A DNA stretch of 64,000 nucleotides, from NCBI RefSeq assembly GCF_007997015.1, contig NZ_VOSM01000015.1, positions 1-64,000 on the forward strand, read 5' to 3'. This stretch comes from Lujinxingia vulgaris. Its GTDB lineage: Bacteria; Myxococcota_A; Bradymonadia; Bradymonadales; Bradymonadaceae. This document shows positions 36,762 through 46,267 of this stretch, piece by piece. Made by a program: the position numbers and the translations under genes. The stretch's first letter is position 1; every line of letters starts with the position of its first letter. The notes under the pieces were generated by a model. It saw only the letters and a list, made by a program, of their open reading frames with translations, was not told the origin of the DNA and ran no database searches.

Positions 36762-38255
36762 ATGCGGCGGATGACGTGGATGAAGATGCAGGGGCTGGGC
36801 GCGCTGGTGGTAGGGACGATGGCGCTGGGAGTGGGGTGCGCGTCCGGTGGCGAGGCGACGAAGGCGCTGAGTGCGGAGCAGTGTGTCAGTGAAGAGGGGC
36901 AGCGTTTTTTGACCTACTGCGCCTCCCCGCAGGCGGCCGAGCAGGCGCGGCGCTACGAGGTGATGGAGCGGGCGCGGGCGGCCGGGGAGTCGGTCGATGC
37001 GATGATTCCGCTGCCGACCGAAGGGGCGCCGGTGTGGGGGGAGGCCGATGCCCCGGTGACGGTGCAGGTCTTTGCCGATCTTCGATGCGGGTATTGTGCG
37101 CGAGGGCACCAGACGCTCAAGGCGATGATGGAGGCGCGGGAGGGCGTGCGGGTGCTCTACCGCTTCTGGCCCCTGAGCGACGATGCGGAGCTGGAGGGGG
37201 CGCATCGCGCGCTTGTGTCGGCCCAGGCGCAGGGGAAGTTCTGGGAGTACCTGGAGAAGATCTATGAAGCTCAAGGGGAGTTCGGAGAGCGCAGGCTCGA
37301 GGCGATGGCCACCGAGGTGGGGCTGGATGTGGCGCGCTGGCGAGAGGATCGCGACAGCGCGTACACCGAGCAGGTGATCGCCCGGGATCGCGCCATTGGC
37401 GAGCGGGTGGGGGTGCAGGGCACGCCGACCTATTTTGTAAACGGGGTGCGGGTGGTCGGGGCGGTGGAGCCTGCGGAGTGGATGGCCGTGGTCGATGGCG
37501 AGTTGGAGGCGGCCGAAGCGTTGCTGGATGCCGGGGTGGCGGCCGAGGCGGTGAGTTGGCGTCGCACTCTGGAGAATTATCAGCCGGTGAACTGGCAGGA
37601 GGTCGCCGAGGTTGAAGAGGAGGCCGTCGCGGAGGGCTTTGAGGTCGCGTACATTCCGGTTGGCGAGTCGGCGGTGAAGGGGGCGTCGGCGGAGGATGCG
37701 CGGGTGACGGTGGTGGTGTTTTCGGACTTTCAGTGCGGCTTCTGCGAGCGCGCGCGCCACACCTGGGATGCGCTGGTGGAGCGTTACGGGGAGCAGGGCT
37801 TGAGGCTTGTCTACAAGCATTATCCGCTGCCGAGCCACACGCGCGCCGCCCACGCTGCAGCGGCCTCGGTGGTGGTGGAAGATGGCGGCGATTTTTGGAA
37901 GATGCACGACCTGCTCTTTGAGGCCGATGGTGATCTGAGCGACGCGCGCCTGGAGGCGATGGCGCGTCAGGCCGGCTATGAGGGCGACGATCTTTACGAG
38001 CGGATGCGCAGCGATGCGGTCACCGCGCGGATTCAGGCCGACGTGGAGGCAGGCTACAACGCCGGCGTTCAGGGCACTCCGACCTTTTTCATCAACGGCA
38101 TCAAACTCGCCGGGGCCTGGGAGGTCGATGAGCTGGCGCCGCTGATCGAGGATCAGCTTGAGCTTGCCGGAGTGCTCGCGGAGCTGGCCGAAGCTGAAGG
38201 TGAAGAGCTTTACCGGGCGCTGGTGGAGGTCAATCAGGAGCCGCCGGAGCGCTAA
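36762..38255 (+). CDS. Lipoprotein with two tandem DsbA-like thioredoxin domains
   Basis: 497 aa from ATG 36762 (GGGAG about seven bases upstream; ATG 36771 or 36777 are possible). Signal peptide and lipobox GVGC (Cys26). The first thioredoxin domain has CGYC at 109-112 and the cis-Pro loop GTPTYFVNG at about 220. The second has CGFC at 325-328 and GTPTFFINGIKL. Both active sites are intact, so both may be redox active. Each resembles the DsbA/BdbD thiol oxidoreductase branch. A role in disulfide formation for the many Cys-rich surface lipoproteins of this genome is attractive but inferred. Confidence 0.88.
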   Translation: MRRMTWMKMQGLGALVVGTMALGVGCASGGEATKALSAEQCVSEEGQRFLTYCASPQAAEQARRYEVMERARAAGESVDAMIPLPTEGAPVWGEADAPVTVQVFADLRCGYCARGHQTLKAMMEAREGVRVLYRFWPLSDDAELEGAHRALVSAQAQGKFWEYLEKIYEAQGEFGERRLEAMATEVGLDVARWREDRDSAYTEQVIARDRAIGERVGVQGTPTYFVNGVRVVGAVEPAEWMAVVDGELEAAEALLDAGVAAEAVSWRRTLENYQPVNWQEVAEVEEEAVAEGFEVAYIPVGESAVKGASAEDARVTVVVFSDFQCGFCERARHTWDALVERYGEQGLRLVYKHYPLPSHTRAAHAAAASVVVEDGGDFWKMHDLLFEADGDLSDARLEAMARQAGYEGDDLYERMRSDAVTARIQADVEAGYNAGVQGTPTFFINGIKLAGAWEVDELAPLIEDQLELAGVLAELAEAEGEELYRALVEVNQEPPER

Positions 38256-38261
38256 CCTACG

Positions 38262-38296
38262 GCTGTGCCCCCGAGGGGTTGGCGGGGGCTTTGCGG
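38262..38296 (+). terminator. Weak hairpin after the double-thioredoxin gene
   Basis: GCCCCCGAGGGG / GCGGGGGC at about 38266-38291 is followed by TTTGCGG. The stem is strong but the T run is short. Confidence 0.45.
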
Positions 38297-38394
38297 CTGT
38301 GTTAATTTGGGCGCATTGAAGTGACATAACTGGAGGGCGCGCGACGACGTTGAGGCTGTAGACGCGCTGGATCACGCTTTAAGAGAGGTGAGCC

Positions 38395-40125
38395 ATGCGG
38401 AGAAGTCTTGCGTGGGGTTGTGGTGTGCTGCGGGTGTGGGCGTTGTTGGGGATGGCCTCGTTGTGGGCGGGCTGTGTGTTGATGGTCGACGGGGAGGCCG
38501 CGCTGGAGCTGGGCGTCGACGCCGGCGAGGAGCCGGAGCCCGGGGCGGTGCGGGCGATGATCCTCGATGGGCCGGAGGTCGCGGCGGCAGGTGGCGCGGC
38601 GTATTTTGAGTTGGGCTGCGAGCCTCAGAGCTGTGAGCTGCAGTGCGCGCGGGATGGGGAGGCGTTTGAGAGCTGCGGATCGACCTATGTGTGGGAGGAT
38701 CTGGAGGAGGGGGACCACGTGCTGGCTGCGCGTGCCTGGAAGGGGGATGAGGCCAGCGCGGAGGTCCGGTGGAGCTTCGATGTTGGGCCGCCGGTGGGGC
38801 TGGCGGTTGAAGGCGCTCTCAGGGCGTCGCGCTTTTTCCGGCAGGTGGGGGAGTTGACGATCGCGTGTGATGCGGCGGGCTGCGAGCTGAGCTGCGGGAT
38901 GTGGGCGTTGGAGGAGGGCTGCGCGCAGGCCAGCTGCGGTAGCCCTCTGACGTGGAGTTGCGACGAGGCCGGGACGGTGGCGGTGGAGGTGCCCGGGCCG
39001 GGGCGTTACCTGGTGCAGGTGGAGGGGTGCGACCCGCAGAGCGGGGCGTGTGAGCGCTATGCGTCGCAGTTTGAGGTGGAGGCACCGCGCTGGCAGCAGG
39101 TCAGCGCCGGGGGGCGGCATAGCTGCGGGATTCTGGAGACGGGCGCGCTCTTATGTTGGGGAGACAACACCTCCCGACAGCTGGGCGTGACGCAGACCGA
39201 GGGGACCTGGCGAGCATGGCGAGTGGAGGGGCAGTGGGCCCAGGTGGCCGCCGGTGAGGCGCATACGTGCGCGGTGAATACGGGCGGGCAGCTCTATTGT
39301 TGGGGGGCCAATGAGGCCAAGCAGGTCTCACCGCAGGAGGCCAGCGCGCTCGGGGTGACGCGGGTGGGACAGCGCTCGGACTGGCAGGGAGTGGCGGTGG
39401 GCGCGCAGCATAGCTGCGGCTGGCGAGAGGGGAAGCTCTACTGCTGGGGTTCGGGTGCGTTCGGGCAGATCGGGCCGGCCAGCGCCATTGCGGATGGGGT
39501 GGTGGTGGAGATCGAGGCGGTCGAAGGCAGCTGGGCTGCTGATGTGACGGTGGGCGCGCAGCATAGCTGCGCGGTTGCCAATGGCGAGGTGTGGTGTTTT
39601 GGGGATCGACGCTACGGCGCGGTTGGCTATCTGGAGGGGGAGGGCGACTCGGGAGAGGTTCGCAAGGTGGGGGGATCCGAAGGCGTGACGCGACTTGTGG
39701 CCGGGGAGCTCTACAGCTGTGGGATAAGTGGTGCGGGCGATGTGCGCTGCTGGGGAGCGGTGCCCGTTGAAGGAGCGGTGCAGTCGACCGAGGCGTTTAA
39801 GCTGATGGGCGTTTCACAGGTGGCGATGCTCAGCGGGGGGCGCGGGCATATGTGCGCGATCGATATGCAGAAGGTGCTGCGGTGCTGGGGCAATAATGAT
39901 CGCCACCAGATCAGCGGGCATATCAGCGAGATCGTCGCGCCAGTGACGCGCATCTTACCGGGGACGGAGTGGGAGAAGGTCGCCGCCGGCGACACGCATA
40001 GCTGCGCCATTGAGGATGAGACCCGGCGCTTGTTGTGCTGGGGCAACGCCGAGCACGGGCGTCTGGGCTCCGAGCCGAGCGGCACCCAGGTGGGGACGCC
40101 ACGCGAGGTGGCCTGGGAGTTTTAG
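38395..40125 (+). CDS. RCC1-repeat lipoprotein
   Basis: 576 aa. Lipobox LWAGC near residue 27. Residues about 50-230 hold two Cys-bearing Ig-like or bacterial surface segments (CEPQSCELQC, CDAAGCELSC). Residues about 235-576 are six to seven RCC1/alpha-tubulin-suppressor repeats of the form VSAGGRHSCGILETGALLCWGDNTSRQLG, predicting a seven-bladed beta propeller. Each blade has a conserved HSC ... CWG pair. Such lipoproteins are common in Myxococcota. The partner is unknown; a surface scaffold is inferred. Confidence 0.88.
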   Translation: MRRSLAWGCGVLRVWALLGMASLWAGCVLMVDGEAALELGVDAGEEPEPGAVRAMILDGPEVAAAGGAAYFELGCEPQSCELQCARDGEAFESCGSTYVWEDLEEGDHVLAARAWKGDEASAEVRWSFDVGPPVGLAVEGALRASRFFRQVGELTIACDAAGCELSCGMWALEEGCAQASCGSPLTWSCDEAGTVAVEVPGPGRYLVQVEGCDPQSGACERYASQFEVEAPRWQQVSAGGRHSCGILETGALLCWGDNTSRQLGVTQTEGTWRAWRVEGQWAQVAAGEAHTCAVNTGGQLYCWGANEAKQVSPQEASALGVTRVGQRSDWQGVAVGAQHSCGWREGKLYCWGSGAFGQIGPASAIADGVVVEIEAVEGSWAADVTVGAQHSCAVANGEVWCFGDRRYGAVGYLEGEGDSGEVRKVGGSEGVTRLVAGELYSCGISGAGDVRCWGAVPVEGAVQSTEAFKLMGVSQVAMLSGGRGHMCAIDMQKVLRCWGNNDRHQISGHISEIVAPVTRILPGTEWEKVAAGDTHSCAIEDETRRLLCWGNAEHGRLGSEPSGTQVGTPREVAWEF

Positions 40126-40138
40126 CCCGACACTCAAA

Positions 40139-40175
40139 AGCCGGGCCCCCGGGGGGGATCCCCGGGGGCCCGGCT
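40139..40175. terminator. Bidirectional GC hairpin terminator
   Basis: A perfect 16-bp stem (AGCCGGGCCCCCGGGG with its complement, loop GGGAT) lies 14 bases past the RCC1 gene. Its left flank CAAAA gives a short U run to minus-strand transcripts from the gene ending at 40214. Confidence 0.75.
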
Positions 40176-40177
40176 GT

Positions 40178-40213
40178 CGATCTTCAGGTTATCGATCTTC
40201 AGGTTATCAAACT
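40178..40213. repeat. Short direct repeat, TATCGATCTTCAGGT
   Basis: ATCTTCAGGTTATCG is followed at once by ATCTTCAGGTTATCA and then AACTTCAGAG, a two-and-a-half copy 16-bp tandem repeat that runs up to the stop codon of the ATP-grasp-like gene. Confidence 0.6.
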
Positions 40214-41647
40214 TCAGAGACCGAGGCGTTGGGGAAGGCGCTCTTCGAGGTTCTGGCGTGCGGTGGCCGGGGTATCGCCCAGGGCGATGATGTCGAACTT
40301 CCCGCGCTCGGCCAGGGGACCCACGTTGTAGAGGATGAAGCGGCCGGTGCCGGTGGAGGCGTCGTAGAGGTCATCGCCGAGCTGCTCGCAGAGCTCGGGG
40401 AAGGTGATGCCCTGGTGCGAGGGAGGCAGGTAGAAATCGGTGGCCACGTAGTGGGGGCGACTGCCCGGGAAGAGGCGATCGACCAGGTGCATGGGGGTGG
40501 AGGTGCCGCCCCAGCGGCCGTTGCATTCGGTAATGCGCGGGTGGGCATCGGGGCTGCTCGGATCGCCGGAGACGATGAAGTCAAAGGAGCAGCGGCCCAC
40601 GTAGCCCAGCTGCTGCAGCGCGTCGCAGACCTTAAGCGAGGCCTGGCCCATTTTTGCGTTCAGGGCCTCAGGCAGGGTGGAGGGGCGGCTTCCCAGAAAC
40701 ATTTTCTCGGGGCCTTCGAGAAGTTGTTCATAGACGCCGTCGAGGCGAGGAGGCCCCTGGGAGGCGGGCGGGATCCAGACCTGGGTGGAGGGGGAGAGGT
40801 CGGTTTGAACCCACTCGACGATGAGCACGTCTTCACCCTCGCACCACTGGGTGCGGGTGAGGAAGGTCTCCACCAGGGTGAGCAGCTCCTCTGGCGAGGC
40901 GGCGCGAAGCTCGCGGGCATCGAGCACGAGGTTGCCCATCGCCGAGGCGCAGCGGGTGCGCTTTAAGCCGACCCAGTCGCAGCGCGACGCCAGCTCAGAG
41001 AGGGAGGATGCGATGGCGCGGGCGTCTTTTGCGCGCGCGGTCTCAACGATCCATTCCGGGCCCAGCAGCTCTTCGACGAGCGTGGAGAGGTGGCTCTTAT
41101 CGTTGGCGATCCAGAGGGTGGGAGGCGGCGGGCCGAGCACCGCGCAGGGAAGATCGGTGCGGGCGCGCAGCGCCTCGGCCAGCTCCCAGACCGACGCGAT
41201 GGCCATGTAGGGGTGAATGACCAGGCCGCCGGCCTCGCGGGCGTGGCTGGCCAGGCGGTCGAGGACCTCGGGGGTGTTGCAGGCCCGCGCGATGGCGCGG
41301 GGATCTTCGTCGGTGGCCAGGACAAGATCGGGGGCACCGAGCGCCAGGCGTTGCTGGCAGTACTCTTCGTAGCCCTCTGCCGGGGCAGTGCCGGCGGCGA
41401 AGAGGTCGCCGTCTTGAGCGCGCACACGGGCGCGGTGCTGGTACTGCTCAATGCCCACGATGCCGTCTAAGAAGGGGATGCCGGTGACGTCTTCGAGGTG
41501 CAGGTGCGGCCATTCGGCGGCATGGGAGTCGATGGCGAGGTGGCGGAAAGGTTGCAGCTCGGCATCCAGTTTCCAGCGCTCTCGGAGGTGGTCGGCGACG
41601 CGGCGCGCGTCGGCGCGATCGTGGTCAGTGAGGCCGGGGGTGGGCAT
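40214..41647 (-). CDS. ATP-grasp-like ligase (pre-ATP-grasp plus ATP-grasp), unknown substrate
   Basis: 477 aa from the ATG at 41647 (GGAG six bases upstream). Residues about 85-235 look like a pre-ATP-grasp Rossmann-like domain (ATDEDPRAIARACNTPEVLDRLASHAREAGGLVIHPYM). From about 255 the ATP-grasp fold follows. YVGRCSFDFIVSG and ITECNGRWGGTSTPMHLVDRLFP supply the Mg/ATP acidic and Asn residues expected of the family. It resembles PGM1-type peptide ligases, but no precursor peptide or biosynthetic partner lies nearby. Amide-bond ligation is inferred from fold only. A 12-copy repeat array lies upstream, between it and the gene at 42136. Confidence 0.7.
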   Translation of the reverse strand: MPTPGLTDHDRADARRVADHLRERWKLDAELQPFRHLAIDSHAAEWPHLHLEDVTGIPFLDGIVGIEQYQHRARVRAQDGDLFAAGTAPAEGYEEYCQQRLALGAPDLVLATDEDPRAIARACNTPEVLDRLASHAREAGGLVIHPYMAIASVWELAEALRARTDLPCAVLGPPPPTLWIANDKSHLSTLVEELLGPEWIVETARAKDARAIASSLSELASRCDWVGLKRTRCASAMGNLVLDARELRAASPEELLTLVETFLTRTQWCEGEDVLIVEWVQTDLSPSTQVWIPPASQGPPRLDGVYEQLLEGPEKMFLGSRPSTLPEALNAKMGQASLKVCDALQQLGYVGRCSFDFIVSGDPSSPDAHPRITECNGRWGGTSTPMHLVDRLFPGSRPHYVATDFYLPPSHQGITFPELCEQLGDDLYDASTGTGRFILYNVGPLAERGKFDIIALGDTPATARQNLEERLPQRLGL

Positions 41648-41726
41648 GGTCACTCCAGAAGATCGAGGGATGAGGTGTTCGTGCCTGAGCCTATACCGCG
41701 TCGGAGAGGGTGGTGGCAAAGGTGCG

Positions 41727-42128
41727 TCGGGGGGCCAGGCACTCGTGCAGGTTAGAGAAGATCGGGTGCCAGGCATTCGTACAGGATTGAAAAGACCGGG
41801 TGCCAGGCACTCGTGCAGGTTAGAGAAGATCGGGTGTCAGGCACTCGTACAGGTTAGAGAAGATCGGGTGCCAGGCATTCGTACAGGATTGAAAAGACCG
41901 GGTGCCAGGCATTCGTACAGGTTAGAGAAGATCGGGTGCCAGGCACTCGTGCAGGTCAGAGAAGATCGGGTGCCAGGCACTCGTGCAGGTTAGAGAAGAT
42001 CGGGTGCCAGGCACTCGTGCAGGATTGAAAAGACCGGGTGCCAGGCACTCGTGCAGGTTAGAGAAGATCGGGTGCCAGGCACTCGTACAAGATTGAAAAG
42101 ACCGGGTGCCAGGCACTCGCACGCCAGG
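41727..42128. repeat. GTGCCAGGCA array D: 12 units of 34 bp
   Basis: Core CC dinucleotides fall at 41735, 41769, 41803 and so on to 42109, exactly 34 bp apart, twelve copies. The spacer is one of two types, CAGGTTAGAGAAGATCGG or CAGGATTGAAAAGACCGG, mixed along the array. The residue after the core is C or T (GGCACTCG or GGCATTCG). The block starts after the ATP-grasp gene's promoter side and ends eight bases before the stop of the gene at 42136. Confidence 0.95.
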
Positions 42129-42135
42129 TTTCGAT

Positions 42136-43779
42136 CTATTCGGTGTCTGCCGACGGTGAGGGCGCTGAGTCGTCGGTGGTGTCCCCGGCGTCGGGAGGGC
42201 TGGTCTCGGAGGTACCGGTGGGAGCCTGGGGGGGGGCGGGAGGGGGCGGCGGCTCCGGGAGGCCCGTGAGAGAGGGGGGGCGAGGGACGAAGGGGGTGGC
42301 GAATTGCAGGATGGAGGTGAGCTCGCGAGCGGAGTACTGGCCGGTGACGGTGACGTAGTCTTCGGAGTGGGAGCATTCCAGACGCTCGATCAGCGCGGCG
42401 ATGCCGAGCATGCGGGCGGCGGGAATGCCGCCGATGATGCGTCGTTGGAGCGAGGGGCAGCTCTCGGCGAATGAGGCGGCCTGGGACTCGGAGCGGAAGC
42501 GAAGATCGATGGTCAGGCGCGGGTTGGCCGGGTGAGTGAGGCTCAGGCGAACTGCCTCAAAGCGCGGGAGGGTTCCGATGCCCGGGGCGTAGTAGACGAG
42601 GCCCGACGCGCTGATCAACGCGATGGTGTTTTGTTCTTCGGCGACCTCTTCGATGCGGCGCAGGCCGTCAAGGAGGCGGAAGTTCTCGGGGAGTTGGGCG
42701 CCGTCGGCGATCTCGGAGTCGGACGCGATACGCCGGTCGAAGTGGCCAAACCAGCCGGGCTTTCCGACCAGCGCCAGGCCTCGGGCGGCGAGCACAACCT
42801 GGCGGGGATCGCGGTAGCGACCGGTGTCGGGAACGAGCGCGCGCGCGGGACGGCCGCCTTCGCTCCAGGGGGGCGGCTCGGCGAAACGACCGTCGAGAAG
42901 TTCGCGAAGCTCGCTGTTGTCGTAGCGGTGGCGCACCGCCAGAAAGGTCTCGTGGAGGTGGTTGGGGTTGGCCGAAGCCATGAAGATGGCGTCGAGCTCG
43001 GTGATCGGATCGAGGCCGGTAGTTTCCAAAAGGATGCGGTAGTCGGGGACGGCCTGAATCAGCCGGGAGGCCTGCTGCTGGTAGGGCGCGCCACGCAGTC
43101 GGTCGAGGCGCACCAGCGCGGTCATGCGCGCGTTGCCCGGTCCATAGTGACGCATATCGGGGAGGTTGCTCGGGCTGGAGCGATCGATGGCGGGCACCGC
43201 CGGCGCGTCTGCGCTGGCCGGCGAGGGCGGATCCTCCGCGACCTCGGGAGACGTCGACTCTTCACTCGCCGCGTTGCGATCCTCGTCAGGGGGAAGTGCC
43301 TCTTCGGGCGCAGCGGAAGCGGTCGCGGGAAGATCGTTTTGAGGTTGGGGCTCCGGCGCTCCGGCCGCCTCTTCTTCCCGGGCTTGAGGCTCGGGAGCTT
43401 CGTCGGCCGCAGGCTCCTCGTTTGCGGGCTCGCTCGGAGGCTCTTCATCCGGGACCTCAGGCTCGGGAGGCTCCTCCTCCGCGAGCAACGCGCTGTGCAT
43501 CAGCGGCTCCTCCCAGTCGGTCTCGCGCTGCGGGTCGAAGTCTTCGCTGCCGTGGCCGATGCCCTCAAGCTCGGCGAATCGCCCGATCCACTCACTGTCC
43601 AGACCCACCTCGGGAGCGGCGTCAGCGAAGATCACCGGCAGCGCGCCCAGCGCGTGCAGGAGAAGGCTGAGCAGCAGCGTGCGCACCAGCGTCACGCGAA
43701 CTCGGGGCGCGTCGGGCGGCGACTTCACGGACGTCTCGGCGGCCGCGTGCTGTGGGGGGCTGGTCTCAGAGGAGGTCAT
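42136..43779 (-). CDS. Membrane-anchored acid/proline-rich protein, unknown function
   Basis: 547 aa from ATG 43779; GTG 43785 is possible. A cytoplasmic stub of about 25 residues precedes one membrane helix (TLVRTLLLSLLLHALGALPVIFADAAPE, about 30-55), a TonB-like topology. Residues about 85-190 are rich in Glu, Pro and Ala (EEEPPEPEVPDEEPPSEPANEEP), like a periplasm-spanning linker. A globular region spans about 200-500 (DMRHYGPGNARMTALVRLDRLRG, IGGIPAARMLGIAALIERLE), followed by a Pro-rich tail. The TonB C-terminal motif (YP) is not seen. Related proteins exist in Myxococcota, but I recognise no function. Confidence 0.7.
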   Translation of the reverse strand: MTSSETSPPQHAAAETSVKSPPDAPRVRVTLVRTLLLSLLLHALGALPVIFADAAPEVGLDSEWIGRFAELEGIGHGSEDFDPQRETDWEEPLMHSALLAEEEPPEPEVPDEEPPSEPANEEPAADEAPEPQAREEEAAGAPEPQPQNDLPATASAAPEEALPPDEDRNAASEESTSPEVAEDPPSPASADAPAVPAIDRSSPSNLPDMRHYGPGNARMTALVRLDRLRGAPYQQQASRLIQAVPDYRILLETTGLDPITELDAIFMASANPNHLHETFLAVRHRYDNSELRELLDGRFAEPPPWSEGGRPARALVPDTGRYRDPRQVVLAARGLALVGKPGWFGHFDRRIASDSEIADGAQLPENFRLLDGLRRIEEVAEEQNTIALISASGLVYYAPGIGTLPRFEAVRLSLTHPANPRLTIDLRFRSESQAASFAESCPSLQRRIIGGIPAARMLGIAALIERLECSHSEDYVTVTGQYSARELTSILQFATPFVPRPPSLTGLPEPPPPPAPPQAPTGTSETSPPDAGDTTDDSAPSPSADTE

Positions 43780-44039
43780 AGGCACCGAAAATAGAGGAGT
43801 TCGGCGAAACGATCGGATCGGTTGAACGTCATCGGAGCGTTAAATATTTAGCACGGAAAAGAATCTGACTAGACGTTTGAGCAGGGGTGTCCAAACTTTC
43901 TGAGCGATGTCATGGAAGTGCGAGAATGAAAGTCCGTGCGCTATCCGTTAAGGTGGTGCCCGGCGTTTACTTCAACGATCGGGCGCATGGTCGCCGTCCG
44001 AGACGCATACCACAGCTGTCACCCGCGAGATGCTATCCT

Positions 44040-44375
44040 ATGACGCACACACCTCATCACTCGCCGCCCCCTCACCGCCCGCACCATCCGTCGCAGAGCA
44101 TGCCGGAGAATAAGCCCTCGCAGATGGCCTGGGCGGCGCTTTTCTGCGGGGTAGGGGCGTGGACGCTGTTGCCGGCGGTGGCCGCGATCGCAGCGGTGAT
44201 CTGCGGGCATATCGAGCGGGGGCATATCCGTCGAGGGGAGTCTCCCTCGGCGGGGCTGACCGTGGCCACGGTGGGGATGATCCTGGGGTACATCCAGCTG
44301 GGGCTCGTCGCGCTGGGGATTTTTGCGATGGTCGTCATCTTCGGGTTGATGGCGCTGGGGATCGCAGTTCTCTAA
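44040..44375 (+). CDS. DUF4190-type two-TM membrane protein
   Basis: 111 aa from ATG 44040. A His/Pro-rich N-terminus (HTPHHSPPPHRPHHPSQS) precedes MAWAALFCGVGAWTLLPAVAAIAAVICGHIERGHIRRGESPSAGLTVATVGMILGYI. That arrangement of two helices around GHIxxxxIRR is typical of DUF4190. A third hydrophobic stretch ends the protein. No function is known for the family. The His-rich head might bind metal. No Shine-Dalgarno is evident. Confidence 0.72.
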   Translation: MTHTPHHSPPPHRPHHPSQSMPENKPSQMAWAALFCGVGAWTLLPAVAAIAAVICGHIERGHIRRGESPSAGLTVATVGMILGYIQLGLVALGIFAMVVIFGLMALGIAVL

Positions 44376-44527
44376 GAGGGCGCGCCTGAAGTGGGAGGCG
44401 TGCGATCGCAGTGAAGCAGGGCGGGCGTGATTGACACGACGCGGCGGCAGGCGTTTATATGCGCCTGCTCGCGCCACCGGTGCGCCCGAACTGGCCCAAC
44501 ATAACTGCAGAAGATGGAACGGAGCCT

Positions 44528-46267
44528 ATGCGACTCTCCACGATGTTTGTCCCCACTCGAAAAGAAGATCCGGCGGAGGCCGAGGTCGTCAGCCATCAGC
44601 TCCTGGTTCGCGGCGGATTTATCCGCATGCTGGCGCGCGGGATCTATGATTTTCTGCCGCTGGGCTGGCGCAGCGTACGCAAGATCGAGCAGATCGTGCG
44701 CGAGGAGATGGACCGCGCCGGCGCCCAGGAGGTGCATCTTCCGGCGGTGCAACCTGCCGAGTTGTGGCAGGAGTCGGGACGTTGGACGCATTACGGCGCG
44801 GAGCTTCTGCGCTTTCGCGATCGTAAGGGCGCGGAGTTCTGTTTCGGTCCGACCCACGAAGAGGTCGTGACCGACATGATCCGCGGTGACGTGAAGAGCT
44901 ACAAACAGCTCCCGCTCAACGTCTATCAGATCCAGACGAAGTTTCGCGACGAGACGCGCCCCCGCTTCGGGCTGATGCGCGGGCGCGAGTTCATCATGAA
45001 GGACGCGTACTCCTTTGATGTGGATGAGGAGGGCGCGCTGCAAAGCTATGACGTGATGTTTGAGGCCTACCACCGCATCTTCAAGCGGCTGGGGCTGGAG
45101 TATCGGGCGGTGGAGGCCGACACCGGTAACATCGGCGGGAGCCGCTCCCATGAGTTCCAGGTGCTTGCGGAGACGGGCGAAGACGAGATCGTCAGCTGCA
45201 CCGAGTGCGGCTATGCGGCCAACGTGGAGAAGGCCGAGATTCGCCTGGAGGTTGCCGAAGCCGGCGAGCCCAGCGGCTCGGAGCTTGCGACGCTGCGCAC
45301 CCCGAAGGCGCGTACGATCGAGGAGGTTTCGGCGTACCTGAAGCGCCCGGCGCAGCTGATCGTGAAGACGCTCGTGTATATGGCCGACGAGAAGGCGCTG
45401 ATCGTCCTGACGCGCGGCGATCACCAGGTCAATGAGCTCAAGCTCAAGGCGTACCTCAACGGAGAGCTGGGGCGCGATGTTCAGGAACTTCGCATGGCCA
45501 GCGACGCGGAGGTCGAGGCGTTGACCAAAGCGCCGGTGGGTTTTGCCGGCCCGGTGGGCGTAGAAGGCGTTGAGATCATCGCGGATCTTGCGGTGGAGCC
45601 GATGGTCGATTTCATCGTCGGCGCGAACCTCAAAGACAAGCACCACGTCAACGTCAATCACGGGCGCGACTTTGAGGTCAGCGCGTTTGTGGATCTTCGC
45701 CAGGCCGGCGCCGGCGATATCTGCGGGCGTTGCGGCGGCACGCTGGAGGCGCATCGCGGCATCGAGGTGGGCCACGTCTTCTTCCTGGGCGACAAGTACT
45801 CCAAAGCGATGAACGCCAACGTGCTCGACGAGAACGGTGAGCATCGCCCGATGCAGATGGGGTGTTACGGGATCGGCGTGACGCGAATTCTGGCGGCGGT
45901 GATCGAGCAGAACCACGATGATGACGGCATCATCTTCCCGATGGCTGTGGCGCCCTATCAGGTGGTGATCTGCCCGCTGCACCTCAAAAATGAGCTTGTG
46001 GTCTCCGAGGCCGAGCGCATCTACAACGAGCTGCAGGCCGCCGGCGTGGAGGTGATCCTCGATGATCGCGATCTTCGGGCGGGCAATAAGTTCAAGGACG
46101 CCGATCTCATCGGGATCCCGGTGCGTCTGACCCTGGGTGGACGGGGCGTGGAGAATGGGGAGGCGGAGCTGAAGATGCGGCATCAATCCGAAAACGAGAT
46201 GGTGCCCTTGAGCGAGGTTGTGGACCGCATCAAAGCGTTGATTGAGGACGCGCGAGGGGAACGATGA
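44528..46267 (+). CDS. proS: Prolyl-tRNA synthetase (bacterial type, with editing domain)
   Basis: 579 aa from ATG 44528. Class II motifs: QEVHLPAVQPAELWQESGRW (motif 1), FRDETRPRFGLMRGREFIMKDAYSF (motif 2), MQMGCYGIGVTRILAA (motif 3). The INS editing domain (about 230-400) carries LIVKTLVYMADEKALIVLTRGDHQVNELKL, so mis-charged Ala-tRNA-Pro can be cleared. The C-terminal anticodon domain follows (VAPYQVVICPL). It heads an operon with pyrF and rlmB, joined by 4-base overlaps. Confidence 0.96.
   Translation: MRLSTMFVPTRKEDPAEAEVVSHQLLVRGGFIRMLARGIYDFLPLGWRSVRKIEQIVREEMDRAGAQEVHLPAVQPAELWQESGRWTHYGAELLRFRDRKGAEFCFGPTHEEVVTDMIRGDVKSYKQLPLNVYQIQTKFRDETRPRFGLMRGREFIMKDAYSFDVDEEGALQSYDVMFEAYHRIFKRLGLEYRAVEADTGNIGGSRSHEFQVLAETGEDEIVSCTECGYAANVEKAEIRLEVAEAGEPSGSELATLRTPKARTIEEVSAYLKRPAQLIVKTLVYMADEKALIVLTRGDHQVNELKLKAYLNGELGRDVQELRMASDAEVEALTKAPVGFAGPVGVEGVEIIADLAVEPMVDFIVGANLKDKHHVNVNHGRDFEVSAFVDLRQAGAGDICGRCGGTLEAHRGIEVGHVFFLGDKYSKAMNANVLDENGEHRPMQMGCYGIGVTRILAAVIEQNHDDDGIIFPMAVAPYQVVICPLHLKNELVVSEAERIYNELQAAGVEVILDDRDLRAGNKFKDADLIGIPVRLTLGGRGVENGEAELKMRHQSENEMVPLSEVVDRIKALIEDARGER

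Noticed and set aside
43887-44039. N-terminal extension of the DUF4190 protein to 43887
   Set aside because: The extra residues have no signal or similarity, and the His/Pro-rich head from 44040 is a typical beginning for this family.
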